NCBI GenBank assembly: GCA_013115135.1
Contig: JABANP010000781.1
Location: 1 to 17,565, forward strand
Source: Perkinsus olseni
Lineage: Eukaryota > Perkinsozoa > Perkinsida > Perkinsidae
DNA: 17,565 nt
Reading direction: 5' to 3'
The position numbers and the translations under genes were made by a program. Positions 1 to 8,881 of the stretch are shown here, one piece after another; the stretch's first letter is position 1, and every line of letters begins with the position of its first letter. Below the pieces are notes generated by a model. The model was not told the DNA's origin, did no database searches, and saw only the letters and a list, made by a program, of their open reading frames with translations.

Positions 1-970
1 CCGCGAACTCGCACTTGCTAGCGTTCAGGGTAAGGTTCGCCTCAGCCAGGATGCGGAACACGATCCGGAGATGCTCGAGGTGCGTCTTCAGATCGGGCGA
101 AGCAATCAGAATGTCGTCGAGGTAGACCTTCACGAACGGCAAATGCCCTAGCTTCCGGTCCATCAGTGATTGGAACGTGGCCGTCGCCGAGTGTAAACCA
201 AACGGCATGCGGGTGAACTCGAACAACGGCATGTTGGCGCCGGGGCAGAACGCCGTCTTGTGAATGTCCTCCTTACGCAACGGAATCTGCCAGTAGCCCG
301 AACGGAGATCTAGCGTGGTGAAAACCGTGGCGCCGTGGAGTCCCTCCTGAACGAAGTCCGGTCGGGGAACCGGATACTTACTCGGTGCCGACTGCTCATT
401 GAGCTTCCGGAAGTCGACACAGATCCGGGGGCGACCATCCTTCTTCGCGAACACGCAGGGCGAACAATACGGGCTCGACGAATGGCGGATGATCCCTTGG
501 GCCAGGAGGTCGTCCAACTGGGCCTGGACGTCATCCTTCCAGCAGTGAGGAATCCGTCGGGGCTTCTGCGCCACTGGTTTGGCGTCCCCCGTATAGATGG
601 GGTGCTCAATGTCGTCGCACGAACCCAGCTTCTTCGTGAACAGCTGGGGGAACTCTGAGCAGACCTCCTTAACGGAGGCAAGCTCCGGCTGCTTCTCCAG
701 GTCGAACTCGGGGAACACGTGCTCGTCGACGTCCTTTGGTGCAATCTCTGGGACGGCGTACTTGTCAAGGTCGTTACCAACGTCGTCTCCTTCAAAGACA
801 TCCAGCAGCTCGACGGACTCGGGCGGCCAGATCTCATAAGGAGTGAAACCTGCTTTAGTCGAACCGAGATAAGGGGGATAAACAGGGACGGACTGAACTG
901 AGGCGAAGACGTTGGGATCCTCCCGAGCCGGTAAAGCGACACGAGCCGGCTCGAAGGGCCCTCTCCTCCT
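1..970 (-). CDS. Ty3/gypsy reverse transcriptase, partial (pol)
   Basis: The frame is open for about 323 codons from just after a TAA at 971-973 to the window edge. After a variable acidic linker come the classic Ty3/gypsy RT landmarks in order: a P-I-Y-T-G-D entry segment, DDLLAQGIIRHS, FAKKDGRPRICVDFRKLNEQ, TLDLRSGYWQIPL with the first catalytic Asp, FTRMPFGLHSATATFQ, and the active-site box VKVYLDDILIAS (Y-x-D-D form) around 106-126, followed by NASKCEF at the edge. The enzyme would copy the element's RNA into cDNA. All catalytic residues visible in this portion are present, so RT itself looks intact although the element is not. It has no ATG of its own and would be made only as part of a Gag-Pol polyprotein. 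The thumb, RNase H and integrase are outside the window. Confidence 0.93.
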
Positions 971-1657
971 TTAAATCAGACCTCCTGTAGCACTAGAGTC
1001 GGTCGCCGAGTAAAACGATCTTTCACTGCGAACCGGTTTAGTGCTCGTTCTATGCCTCTTCAAACCCCCCAACTTATCTAGGTGGTAAAGCATTCGCTGT
1101 AGATGCAATCCTCTTTTCAACACGCGCCGCGAGAGCGGTCCCCGTGAAGAACGGGAGGATCTCGAACCCGATCGGGTGGAAAACTGGTATAATTTTGGTC
1201 GTTTAACAGTCGGACGTTTAACGGGATGCAATGGTGACGGCTCACTCTGACAACCACGTGAGACGGATGACGCAGAGTGAGAAGTAGTGCTCTCGGGGAC
1301 CGGACGAGGTGTCCTCGTAGAGGAAGCGTAGCTTGGGACTGCAGGCGAAGGCGAGGCATAAGCAGAGACGTTCTCATCCGGCGGGCTCCAATGGCGAACC
1401 GAGTGAGACCCCTCTGCATGCACAATTCGGAACCCATCATCCTCCACCTGGAGGTTGAGCCCGAACCGCCAAAGCCAGTCGTACCCGAGCAACATGTCCG
1501 AAGAAAGTTCATCAACAATATAAACGGTCATATCAAATGTGGACGGGTGGTCGGCAGTAGCGAACGGCAACTGAGCTACTGGAACGGCCTTAGGGGAATC
1601 ATAAAGAAAAAGCGTTACACGAGCGTCAACCGGGCAGGACCAGGAACCGGCACGTTG
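971..1657 (-). pseudogene. Retropepsin C-terminal half of pol, truncated
   Basis: This frame is open from a TAA at 1658-1660 to a TAA at 971-973. It contains the second half of a Ty3/gypsy aspartic protease: a beta-strand-rich segment leading to V-D-E-L-S-S-D-M-L-L-G-Y-D-W-L around 1480-1525, equivalent to the usual D-x-I-L-G-M-D-W-L signature. The catalytic D-T/S-G, expected about 35-40 residues further upstream, is absent because the frame is already closed there. The remaining part is a Ser/Arg/Pro-rich linker to RT. It is in the same frame as RT, separated from it by a single TAA. Loss of the catalytic half suggests an internal deletion that fused a Gag start to mid-protease. It cannot be an active protease as it stands. 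Confidence 0.72.
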
Positions 1658-1830
1658 TTAGCGGGGGCGGGCACATTCCCCGCGGGGACCGGTGGGTCCC
1701 CGGGAGGCGGCCTTGCTTGACCTTGAGGAACCGCAGGCGGAGGCTCGATCACCGGGGGAGGGGGATCACCTTCACGTTGGTCATCATGAGAGCGAGGAGT
1801 AACAGGATCAGCCTCGTCCCCGGGGATCAT
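1615..1830 (-). pseudogene. Short proline-rich Gag start, truncated
   Basis: A 71-codon ORF starts with ATG at 1828-1830, about 40 nt after the possible primer-binding site, as expected for a gag start. The product is acidic and charged at the N-terminus (GDEADPVTPR, HDDQREGD) and then proline/alanine/valine-rich (P-P-P-P runs, PVPAGNVPAPANN). It has no capsid-like helices and no CCHC zinc knuckle. It overlaps the protease frame by about 40 nt and lies in the other register, so reaching protease would need a -1 shift. No good slippery heptamer is visible in the overlap. The simplest reading is the first 60 or so residues of Gag fused by deletion to the middle of pol. It could instead be a chance ORF. 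Confidence 0.4.
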
Positions 1831-1870
1831 AATGTCAGAGAAGAGTAGTAGGCCTTTAGGTTTAACAAGG

Positions 1871-1881
1871 AGCTGCTACCA
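1871..1881 (-). other. Possible primer-binding site (initiator-Met tRNA-like)
   Basis: On the minus strand the sequence TGGTAGCAGCT lies about 40 nt before the Gag ATG. Its first nine bases, TGGTAGCAG, complement the usual 3' end of eukaryotic initiator tRNA-Met (...CUGCUACCA). A TG on the plus strand at 1885 (the CA end of an LTR read leftward) lies three bases beyond it, which is the usual spacing. The match is short, so this is a suggestion resting mainly on position. Confidence 0.35.
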
Positions 1882-1884
1882 ATA

Positions 1885-2610
1885 TGTCGCCGTACAACTC
1901 GAACTAGTTGCGCAACACAACCGTGGGTGAGCTTGAAGGTAATAGCAGTAGTGCGGGACGAACGAACCTCAAGTCAAGGAGGCTCGAACGAGGAAAAATC
2001 AAAAGGCTACTCAAAGTCTGCAATTCCGGAGAAAACCCAAGCTTAGGGGCACGCAAGTACATAGCTTGAGCGGAGCGAACCGTTGCACCAATACAAAGGC
2101 GAGCGAAGGTAACACGAGTTCCTTCCACAGAAGGCAGCGCCCGCCCACCACCACGCAAGATACGCATATTCAAATCCTACAAGTTTCCGCTTGAATTTCG
2201 GAGGTGCTCTGTCCAGCATCGCATGGTGAAGTCGATCCAGAGACTCTGACCGTTCGGGGTGGGGACGTGGCCATCCAACCGTAGTAGAGTACCTCTGCTT
2301 TGCCCAGGTGCCAATCCCGTTGGCTCGACAACCTCCTCCAGACCACCACGTCCCACCTTCCCTCCTCCACCGGACTACTTTATGGGTAGGGCGCGCTATT
2401 CCTCACCCCAGGGCCAGGCGATTCGAGGTAGGGTTGGGTGCGATGTTACATAGAGGGGTCTCCTTAAAAACCCCGACTCACCACCCGGAATCGATTCGAG
2501 AGGTGACGAAATAGTGGTTGGTGAATCTCCTCCGGAACGCTGGTGGTTCAGCGGAAGAAGTGAAGTGCTTAGCCTGGTCGTTTATCAGGTCTTCGTGCAG
2601 AGTCAGCCTC
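1885..2610 (-). repeat. LTR-like block of the retroelement
   Basis: This stretch sits where the 5' LTR should be, beginning at TGTCGCCGTA next to the possible primer-binding site. Its right part (about 2221-2610) is a diverged copy of 14945-15375 in the same orientation: both share CCAGGT(G/A)CCAATCCCGT, GTCCCACCTTCC, CTCCACCGGACT, TATGGGTAGG and GAATCTCCT(C/T)CGGAACGCT. The left part (1885-2220) has no visible match in the window. ORFs in it read poorly and are probably accidental. The far LTR boundary and target-site duplication could not be found. Confidence 0.4.
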
Positions 2611-2910
2611 CCGGGTCAGTTACGAAGCGGGCTGTCAGGAGACAAGTAATGCCGAGAGTATCGTTGAATGCTAATCGTTCTTTTGGATGATGTTCGCTCA
2701 CGGCGCGAACTTTGCGCTCAAGCGTGTCAACGATCCCTCAGGTCTCGTGTCAGGTACTCCTGCGTTTCTGTTTTGCTGTAACTCAACATCGGTTTTGTTA
2801 TTTGGACAGTGCAAATAATGTAATCAGGTTCAATCATTCATAATTAATTGACAATGGTATAGACGCCGGTAGCCTCGTGGGCTTGCCGGCCGTACCCCTT
2901 CCCGTTGCCC
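2611..2910. other. Intergenic stretch, no gene seen
   Basis: This runs between the LTR-like block and the end of the secreted-protein gene. It is mixed sequence with an AT-rich patch near 2800-2860. As the secreted gene runs leftward, its 3' untranslated region and polyadenylation signals would lie here. I see no coding frame or repeat. Confidence 0.5.
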
Positions 2911-3441
2911 TCATGCCAACGTCACCATCATCGCCATCACTGCACACCAGCTGCCCGGTGCCACCGCTTGGCTGTAGCTTGTCAGCTCGCCGCCCCGGAG
3001 GATGCCCGCAGGAGGAGGAGCACTCGTCTCGACAGCGGTCGGCGGAGCGAAACCTTCTTCGAGAGGAATGGTCATCTCGAGCAGCTGCTGTATCGCCGAC
3101 TTGGATGTAGTCGCCGGCGGGGCAGGGGTCGTTGTAGTAGGAGCTGCTGTGGGGATGCCATGGTAAGGTATCTCCAACCTCTGGAGCTGCTCCTCAATGG
3201 ACAGAGCCTCGGCCGTGCTGGGAACATGTCGATATTCCGGAATGACCAGAGAGTTGAGCAACTGGTCGAGGGCCGACTCTGTAGGGGCCGTAGTGGTGGT
3301 GGAGGTAGTACTACTGGTGACCGGCACAGTAGAGTTACCACGGAGCCTCCAGTACTGCTCATCTCCAGGCAATGTGTAGCCGTCGAAGATGCTGCCAACC
3401 ACGCCGCTGGCAAGGGCGATGAGGAAGATAATGGTAGTCAT
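2911..3441 (-). CDS. Small secreted Thr/Pro-rich protein with three internal repeats
   Basis: A single-exon ORF of 176 residues starts at ATG 3439-3441. The N-terminus is a textbook signal peptide: a short start, then IIFLIALASGVVG and a small-residue cleavage area around 15-18. The mature part carries Thr/Ser/Pro linkers (residues about 43-54 and 98-113) that look like O-glycosylation sites. These alternate with three copies of a module of the form S-x-x-x-Q-L-x4-5-I-P...P-S/T-A at about 56-77, 81-99 and 115-136. The last 12 residues are hydrophobic (WCAVMAMMVTLA) and could be a weak GPI-type or membrane tail. Only one Cys is present. Secretion is predicted from sequence; the function is unknown. 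The frame is well supported by the coherent modular protein, and its neighbours are unrelated. Confidence 0.8.
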   Translation of the reverse strand: MTTIIFLIALASGVVGSIFDGYTLPGDEQYWRLRGNSTVPVTSSTTSTTTTAPTESALDQLLNSLVIPEYRHVPSTAEALSIEEQLQRLEIPYHGIPTAAPTTTTPAPPATTSKSAIQQLLEMTIPLEEGFAPPTAVETSAPPPAGILRGGELTSYSQAVAPGSWCAVMAMMVTLA

Positions 3442-3477
3442 TTGGGAGGGTGGTAATATGGAACGCTGAAATTCGGA

Positions 3478-3503
3478 GCATATACGGGAGCTGGGCTATA
3501 TGA
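3478..3503 (-). promoter_or_regulatory. Possible core promoter of the secreted-protein gene
   Basis: Read on the minus strand, AT-rich TATA-like strings (ATCATATAGC, GTATATGC) lie about 37-62 nt upstream of the ATG. The flanking 3520-3600 segment has GC-rich direct repeats around GCGGTCGC. No start-site data are available, so this is positional evidence only. Confidence 0.25.
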
Positions 3504-4531
3504 TATCGCGACTTGAGACTGAAGAGAGTTCGGTGGGCGAACGAGATTATGTCGCGGTCGCAGATGGGGCTGCCGCGGTCGCGGATTAGGGGCGAGCGAA
3601 AAGCAAGATGCGGAATTCGAGCGATTCGAGCGGCCCGTGCTGTGCTGGAGTAGTGAAGCGGTATGACAAGGGTCTATTATCTGTTGCCAACACCGCCGCT
3701 CTGATAGCCATCAGAGAATGGGTTCGGCGGGCCCCGTTCTGTCTGAGTGACGTGTACCTTCCTGACGTGTACCCTCCTCCGCACCAAGGCCGGAGAGGGA
3801 AACGGTGATATTTCGTCGCGTGGTGAGAGGGCTTTGAGGCTCCGAAATTTGGTGATCGTTTTAGATGTCGAGGTATCATGTTTCGTAGTTGGGTGATGCT
3901 ACAAGCGTGCTCATGCTGTGTATATTGTAGACTGTCATTACACTTTGCTACGTGAAAATAAGAGAAGCTTCGATAGAGGCTTCCCTTCTGCATTTTGCTG
4001 TACTGTACCTGGCTGTCGCCGCGGTTCTTCGCATAAAGGGCGGCGACGGCTTTCACTCCAAGACCACACAGTAGTGGTCTTCAAAAATCTTCCTGTCGCC
4101 AGCTGCTCATAAGAGAAGCCCTGGATGGATGGTAGTTTCAGAGGGTACTCGTTTTTGTAGCTTCACGAGTAACTTACTAGCAGTAAGCTCGTCCCGTGGT
4201 TGCATTTTTATCGGCTGTAGGCGAATGGAGATAAGCTCTAAGTTATCACATTGCTGTGCTGCTCGTTTGCGACGGTGTAGGCTAATACCAGTGAATCATC
4301 ATAGGATGCGATATGGCTTAGAACTGGTAATGAAAGAAGTGTTTCCATATATCACTGTGAACGAAGTGCTCGGCCCTGGCCTGTGCTGCAGTCTTCGCCG
4401 ATATGTATGTGGCACCGATATGTGTTCAAGATGATTCGTGGATCTGATTCCCGAGGGTTTCGCACATGTTATGCATCAGCCCCTCATACATGGTATGAAT
4501 ATGTGCCCTAGACGTTATAAAGTTTCCCGAA
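3504..4531. other. Long stretch without a convincing gene
   Basis: The ORFs here (for example minus 3586-4056 and plus 4129-4434) show no domain, signal or homologous copy and cross obvious stem-loop sequence, so I do not call them. The segment holds two neighbouring hairpins: GTCGCCGC/GCGGCGAC at 4015-4022 and 4040-4047, and AAGACCAC/GTGGTCTT at 4060-4067 and 4074-4081. The left end is the upstream region of the secreted-protein gene. Confidence 0.5.
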
Positions 4532-5354
4532 CGGCACCTGTGTTGTGTTGGAGTAGTTGCCCTGATTAATAGTGTTCCAATCAGTAGAGCACATGTTCCT
4601 ACTATTGGCTTTAAGAATGAAATCCCTATGCCGAACGGAATATGGTCTCGTGCTCTCACGCTACAGTACTTTGATGTGAGGATATATTGCACACTACTGA
4701 CTGTGTGACAAAGTCTGTGTCGCTACACGATTCCACTCGTGCCCAGCTCACGTATTGATGTTATTACTGTAGACTGCAGTCTGTAGTTGTAACTGAAGGG
4801 ACCAGTGTAACCGACTCTTGTTGGTTTATCCAATCTATCACTCGAGAAACTCACTTCGTGATACACCACTTATGTTCTTTGATTTCATGGCATTTATCTT
4901 GACCGAGTGGAGGCCCCTCGAGTGCCGCGTTGGTGAGGTAATACTTCCATGTTTGTGCACGTCTGCTCCTTGCAGTTAGGAGTGAAGGAGTCTCCCGCGA
5001 TCCGTCTCTGTAATGTTATTCGTCATTGCCAGTACAGCGGTCTTGGCAAATCTTGTGGTCATACACTGGGCGGGACTTTGGATAGGATGGTCTCCGCACG
5101 TCGAGAGGGTGCGGGAGTATTTCAGAGCTTTGTACGGTTCCCTGCCCACCATGGTAAGGAAGTGGTGAAAAATCAGTGAGCCAAAAGCGTGACGCAACTA
5201 CTGTTCATGTCGATCAGGCTCACAACGCCGCCCATGGTGAGGCCGCTATTAACACAGGCTGGCCACAAAGCCTGGTGGGACCGGAACGACTAGGACTCTG
5301 TACTGGACGGAAGCTTTTTATACGGCGGAGCTTGTAGTCGCTGAAATGCGACTT
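4532..5354 (+). repeat. Dispersed repeat, copy 1 (about 0.8 kb)
   Basis: This aligns along most of its length, in the same orientation, with 9201-9890. Shared blocks include GGCACCTGTG at the left end, CTCACGCTACAG, a shared segment ending ATTACTGTAG, CTTGACCGAG, TGCCGCGTTGGTG, CCCGCGATCCGTCTCTG (identical 17 nt) and 5020-5053 (identical 34 nt). Between blocks the copies differ by substitutions and by indels not in multiples of three, so they do not share a reading frame. No terminal inverted repeats or transposase are visible. It is probably an old non-autonomous element or a duplicated locus. Confidence 0.7.
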
Positions 5355-6858
5355 GAGAACATTATGTGTGGATGTAATGCAGATGGTAGTCGAGGGAGCA
5401 TCCGAAAGGGCTTGTGATCGGAACTCTTTCGACGATCGGTGGCGTGATATTGAAGGGAAAAAATGTCTATGTAAACGTTTGTCAATGACTAATCGTCAGG
5501 TGAGTATGTAAGTAAATTTCTGTTTGCCTTTCTCGTACGACGCCACTATCAGACTCTGTCGCGATTGTGCGTCGTGTCATAATCGCCCAAGAAGTCCTCC
5601 CCGGTCACGCGTATCAGGTTGGGAAAGATGGTGAATGAAAGCGTCTCGCTCTCATCAATGTTAGGCTGCGGAAATATGAAAATGTATGAGGGGCTCAGAA
5701 GCTACTCTCCCTTTTCGTGAATTCCGCGAGATGGTGTCTGAGTGGCAGCGCGGCTGCTCCTGAGAGGCGGATGGCCACAGCAGTACGCCGAGGTTCATAC
5801 AATCTCGTGCGGTGGCGGGTGTTGAGCGAAGCGAAGCAGTTAACTTCTGAAAGATCGGTAGTGGTCATAACGGCGCGGCTCGTATTAAATGGGGTAAGGG
5901 TCTTAGCAGGGGGCATCGACCGCCTCACGGTTGTTGCGACGTTAAGGGAGTCTGAAGGAGGAGTAGGTGATGTGTATGCAGAAGAGCTCAAAGAGGTTCG
6001 TTCAGTTCGGTGACCTGCATTTGTGGTACGATTTTGCTGTGACGTATTGTTGTTAACGTGAGACTAGTAGCGGCTCCTTGAAGTTGGCGGACCTCGGTTT
6101 ACATCGCAGTGGACGCTGTCGCATGCAATGTCGTATTGCATATGTCGATGTTGCCCAGCAGGAGGCTGACTGTCGAATATCGAAGTATCGGAGTAGACGA
6201 CGAACGATCGAGTGTCATACTATTGAGGTAGGTTGAGCGGCGCGAATTTTCGGCGGAGAATGTGAAGAGAGCATCCTAGGATCCCCCTAGGATCTAGTGG
6301 TTGTATTTTCATGTAGTTGTGATAGTTCTCATTTTTGCTCTTTGGAACGTGGAATAATCCTAGTATTGCATTTTGTCCGGAGAATCGTAGTTGTGCTCGC
6401 TTTCCTGATAATTCTTGACGTACTCGTAATGAACTGTACTTATGTCTGACGAACATAACATTTCAGTTGAGAGGCATATTGGAGCATATTCCCCCTTGTG
6501 AAACCATACAAGTTGCCGAATGATCGCTGGATAGTCGATAGCAAGTCTTTGGAAGGTATACTTTGCGGGTAGGAAGGGGCGGATAGAAGCTAATACGAGA
6601 AGACAGTAATATTTTTGTCTACGCGCGGTGGAAGTTTTTTTGTACTGTGCTGTGCTTTGAGGTGGTATTTGGTGTTCTGCCGATACGACTACTTGCGATT
6701 CGCAAGTTGCGAAGGGTCTATTGGTTGTCACTTGAGGTGTGCCTCGTCCGTGACGCAGCAAGTAAGCGTACTGCGGTACGGCGGCGTGTCATCGGGAATT
6801 TAGCTCTTATTGCGCTATAGTGGTGTACATAATACATACTACCAGCTACTACTACCAG
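5355..6858. other. Long stretch, no gene confirmed
   Basis: Both strands around 5700-6010 are open for about 98 codons, a mirror situation that usually means chance. A minus-strand ORF of 133 codons (6360-6761) and an open plus frame at 6590-6827 that is rich in hydrophobic and Arg residues also lack recognisable features. The right end must contain upstream exons or the promoter of the zinc-finger gene at 6859. A GTAAGC at 6771 could be the donor of the intron ending at 6858, but the exon before it cannot be fixed. A CCTAGGATC direct repeat sits at about 6285-6301. Confidence 0.4.
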
Positions 6859-7354
6859 CTCCGGTGTAACGTCTGTAACCTGTTCATGGATACCGATGGC
6901 ATGGGTAGGGGCCTCGAGGGCATGCGGGAGGAGTTGGTGATGTTGTGATTGTTCAGACCAAGAGGAGGTGCGGAAGGTCGAGTACGATCACCGGGCTGAT
7001 CCGGTATGATGAGGTTGTCTGGACGTCAGTCTTGCCGGGACACCTCCATCAGGCCCACGTCACGAGACGGGAGAAGTTGCGGAAGCGGTTCGGCATCGTT
7101 ACGGCATTTAACAGGGAGATTGAGAGGGTCAAGGGACATCGAGTGAAGCTTGGCCCTGAGTGCCAATGGCAGACCGCGGCAGTAAGGGGAGAAGGAGGGG
7201 AGTTGTCATTATGAATGCTGCTGGAGGGGATCCTAACCAGCTCACTACCACTCGACGGCTCCTGCAGAATTCACCCTATACAGTCGAAGTTGATCGTCGG
7301 AATACTGATTCAGCTGGGATAGACTGGCATCCTCCCAACCTCGGCTTTGCCTGA
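6859..7354 (+). CDS. Spliced zinc-finger protein, 5' end not found
   Basis: Four exons fit together in phase: 6859-6904, 6957-7003, 7053-7181 and 7241-7354. Their introns are 52, 49 and 59 nt with GTAGGG, GTATGA and GTAAGG donors and TTCAG, ATCAG and ACCAG acceptors. The product starts mid-protein with LRCNVCNLFMD and gives C-x2-C (codons at 6865 and 6874), 20 residues, then H-x5-H (6989 and 7056), the last His reached only after splicing. This resembles a U1/matrin-type finger with an extended loop. A basic stretch follows (TRREKLRKRF),  then a charged region and a short C-terminal tail ending NLGFA. Splicing removes the in-frame stops. The first exon and start codon are not identified; GTAAGC at 6771 is a possible upstream donor. 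The function is unknown; RNA or DNA binding is inferred from the finger type. Confidence 0.55.
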
Positions 7355-7534
7355 TCTCTACTCTGTGATGGTCAGGTGTGGGCCCTCAGGTGTCTTAACA
7401 AGGGTTCACTGTGGTTGTGCGCTATTATACTAAAGGCAACGGCGCATTCCCGCTGGTTGGATTTATCATACTCGTCTTTACCTCATGCCCTCGCCTGTAG
7501 TACGTCCATCACCCTTATAAACCCCTCTCTTCAG

Positions 7535-7743
7535 TTTCTGGTGCACCTGCTGTGACGTCCATCTCAAGTCGCCCGAAGCTGTCCATTTCCACACCGGCAT
7601 CAACGCTCATCGGGTAAGAGTTTGATCGGCCCTTGGTGATGGCGGCCTCCACTTCTCCCATCGTTCAGTCGAATTTGGAGTATCACGATTGGTGCTCTCA
7701 AGTGGGACAGGATCCGCGACTGTACTATAAAGCTGGGCTGGCA
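7535..7743 (+). CDS. Zinc-finger exon (finger 1) and following exon
   Basis: Exon 7535-7613 follows a strong acceptor (CCCCTCTCTTCAG) and reads FWCTCCDVHLKSPEAVHFH then T-G-I-N-A-H-R. This is a perfect C-x2-C-x12-H-x5-H finger with Cys codons at 7542 and 7551 and His codons at 7590 and 7608. A 55-nt intron (7614-7668, GTAAGA...TTCAG) joins it in phase to exon 7669-7743, whose product contains E-Y-H-D-W and DPRLYYKAGLA. A GTAAGA donor follows. If the next exon starts at 7790, translation in this phase stops at once (TAA 7799-7801), giving a protein ending in FPC. The downstream exon instead reads well in another phase. So either a short protein ends at 7801 or the locus is frame-broken. The 5' exons before 7535 were not found. 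Confidence 0.55.
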
Positions 7744-7789
7744 GTAAGAGTGTAATCTTGCAATCTTGTGAAATCTTGCTCTTTCTCAG

Positions 7790-8881
7790 TTTCCCTGCTA
7801 AAGATTCTCCCAAGGAGGAATGCGCTCTGCCAAAGTTGGATGATATGAAGACGGAGGATATCTCCTACTTGACTAAAGGCGAGGCTGCAGGGGCTAACTA
7901 CTGTAAGGGAAGAAATTGAGGCACTCAGTGACCGACCATAGGGGCCGCTCGAGCCGCCAGAATATTTCTTCGTGATTATCACGCGACATGACTCTGCATG
8001 ATACTATCCTGCATGATAGGCTGCGGGCTTTGGATGATCCCTGAGGAGTTGGGAAAATTGTGGTATGAAATTGTGGTGTCTGTAACGGAAAAATGCAACG
8101 AGAAAACGCGAGGCCACTATGCCCCGAGGCAGTAGCGGCTGAAGCTCAAGGGAGTACCAAGGGGTTGGCTTCCGCCGTTCTCGCCTCGCAACCACGTGTT
8201 GGCATAGTGGCCTCATTCTCGAACTTTCTTGGTAACAGACTGTATTTTCGAGGTGGGGAATTTTGATCGCTCCCCACTCACGGTGGAGTCTTCCTCCTCA
8301 GGCTGTCGTTGTAACGTCACTCTGGCTTCCCCGTGGGAGATCAGACAGCATTTACGGACGAGGTCCCATCGTGAGAGGTAGGGGAAGCCCTAGGGGCGGC
8401 CTCTTTTCCTATGAGCTGCTGTTGCAGGGCGGCTGTGGGGTATACAGTTGACGAGAGGCCTCCACTTATCGAGTTGGAGGCTGACATCTCCCTTAAGGAG
8501 TATGATGATGATGATGATGATGATGACGTGAAGGCGGAGGTGAAGACGGAGGCATGCGATGATGAAAATATGGCGGAGGTTGATCGTATCCCTACGCAAA
8601 TGAAAGATATCCCCGATATCGATAGGGAGATTGAGGAGGTTTGGGGGGTGGACCAAGAGGCCTCATCATCGGATGCTGCTGATGGTGGCGAGGGGGGTGA
8701 CGGGATCGTGACGGGAGGAGAGGTGGGGGCCTCGGAAGAGCTGCCCAGCCCTCTCAGCGGGATGGATCGTCAGCCGACAGCCGATGAGTTCGACATGATG
8801 GTATCGTCCATCATCAACGGCGAGGAGTTAATATCATCATCATCATCAGCCTACCAGCAACAGCAGCTGTTATCCGAATGA
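7790..8881 (+). CDS. Zinc-finger protein with acidic C-terminal tail (finger 2)
   Basis: Exons 7790-7902, 8302-8370 and 8448-8881 join in phase. The first gives FPAKDSPKEECALPKLDD... and ends Y plus one base. Splicing to 8302 completes the first Cys of NYCCRCNVTLASPWEIRQ-H-LRTRS-H, an exact C-x2-C-x12-H-x5-H finger with His codons at 8349 and 8367. A 77-nt intron leads to the last exon. That exon is strongly acidic: an eight-Asp run encoded by a GAT repeat at 8502-8525, Glu/Asp clusters, a Ser run from ATC repeats and a short Gln run before TGA at 8879. Such a finger plus acidic tail suggests a nuclear protein; that is inference. The 399-nt intron 7903-8301 is far longer than the others and may hide another exon. 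The start is unknown; ATG 7849 is one candidate. Confidence 0.6.

Larger units (their letters stand above)
1..2610 (-). mobile_element. Decayed Ty3/gypsy-type LTR retrotransposon (5' part, cut by window edge)
   Basis: Reading leftward on the minus strand, the order is LTR-like block, possible primer-binding site, short proline-rich Gag start, C-terminal half of a retropepsin, then reverse transcriptase running off the window at position 1. This protease-then-RT order and the RT motifs are those of Ty3/gypsy (Metaviridae-like) elements. The copy looks dead: most of Gag and the catalytic half of the protease are missing, Gag and protease lie in different frames, and a TAA separates protease from RT. 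RNase H, integrase and the other LTR would lie left of the window. The right boundary is set only by where similarity to the block near 15 kb ends. Confidence 0.85.

Noticed and set aside
310..942. 210-codon minus-strand ORF
   Set aside because: It is a shifted frame over the reverse transcriptase region; the RT frame carries all conserved motifs and this one none.
3586..4056. 156-codon minus-strand ORF
   Set aside because: No signal, domain or repeat copy; it runs through two stem-loops, and its composition looks random.
5695..6013. Mirror ORFs of 98 codons on both strands
   Set aside because: Both strands are open at once with no motif or splice partner; chance is the simplest explanation.
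6360..6761. 133-codon minus-strand ORF
   Set aside because: No recognisable feature, and it may overlap upstream exons of the plus-strand finger gene. Kept as unsupported rather than excluded.
8502..8525. GAT-triplet run as a microsatellite
   Set aside because: It is in frame within the acidic tail of the finger gene and is better described as a coding Asp repeat.
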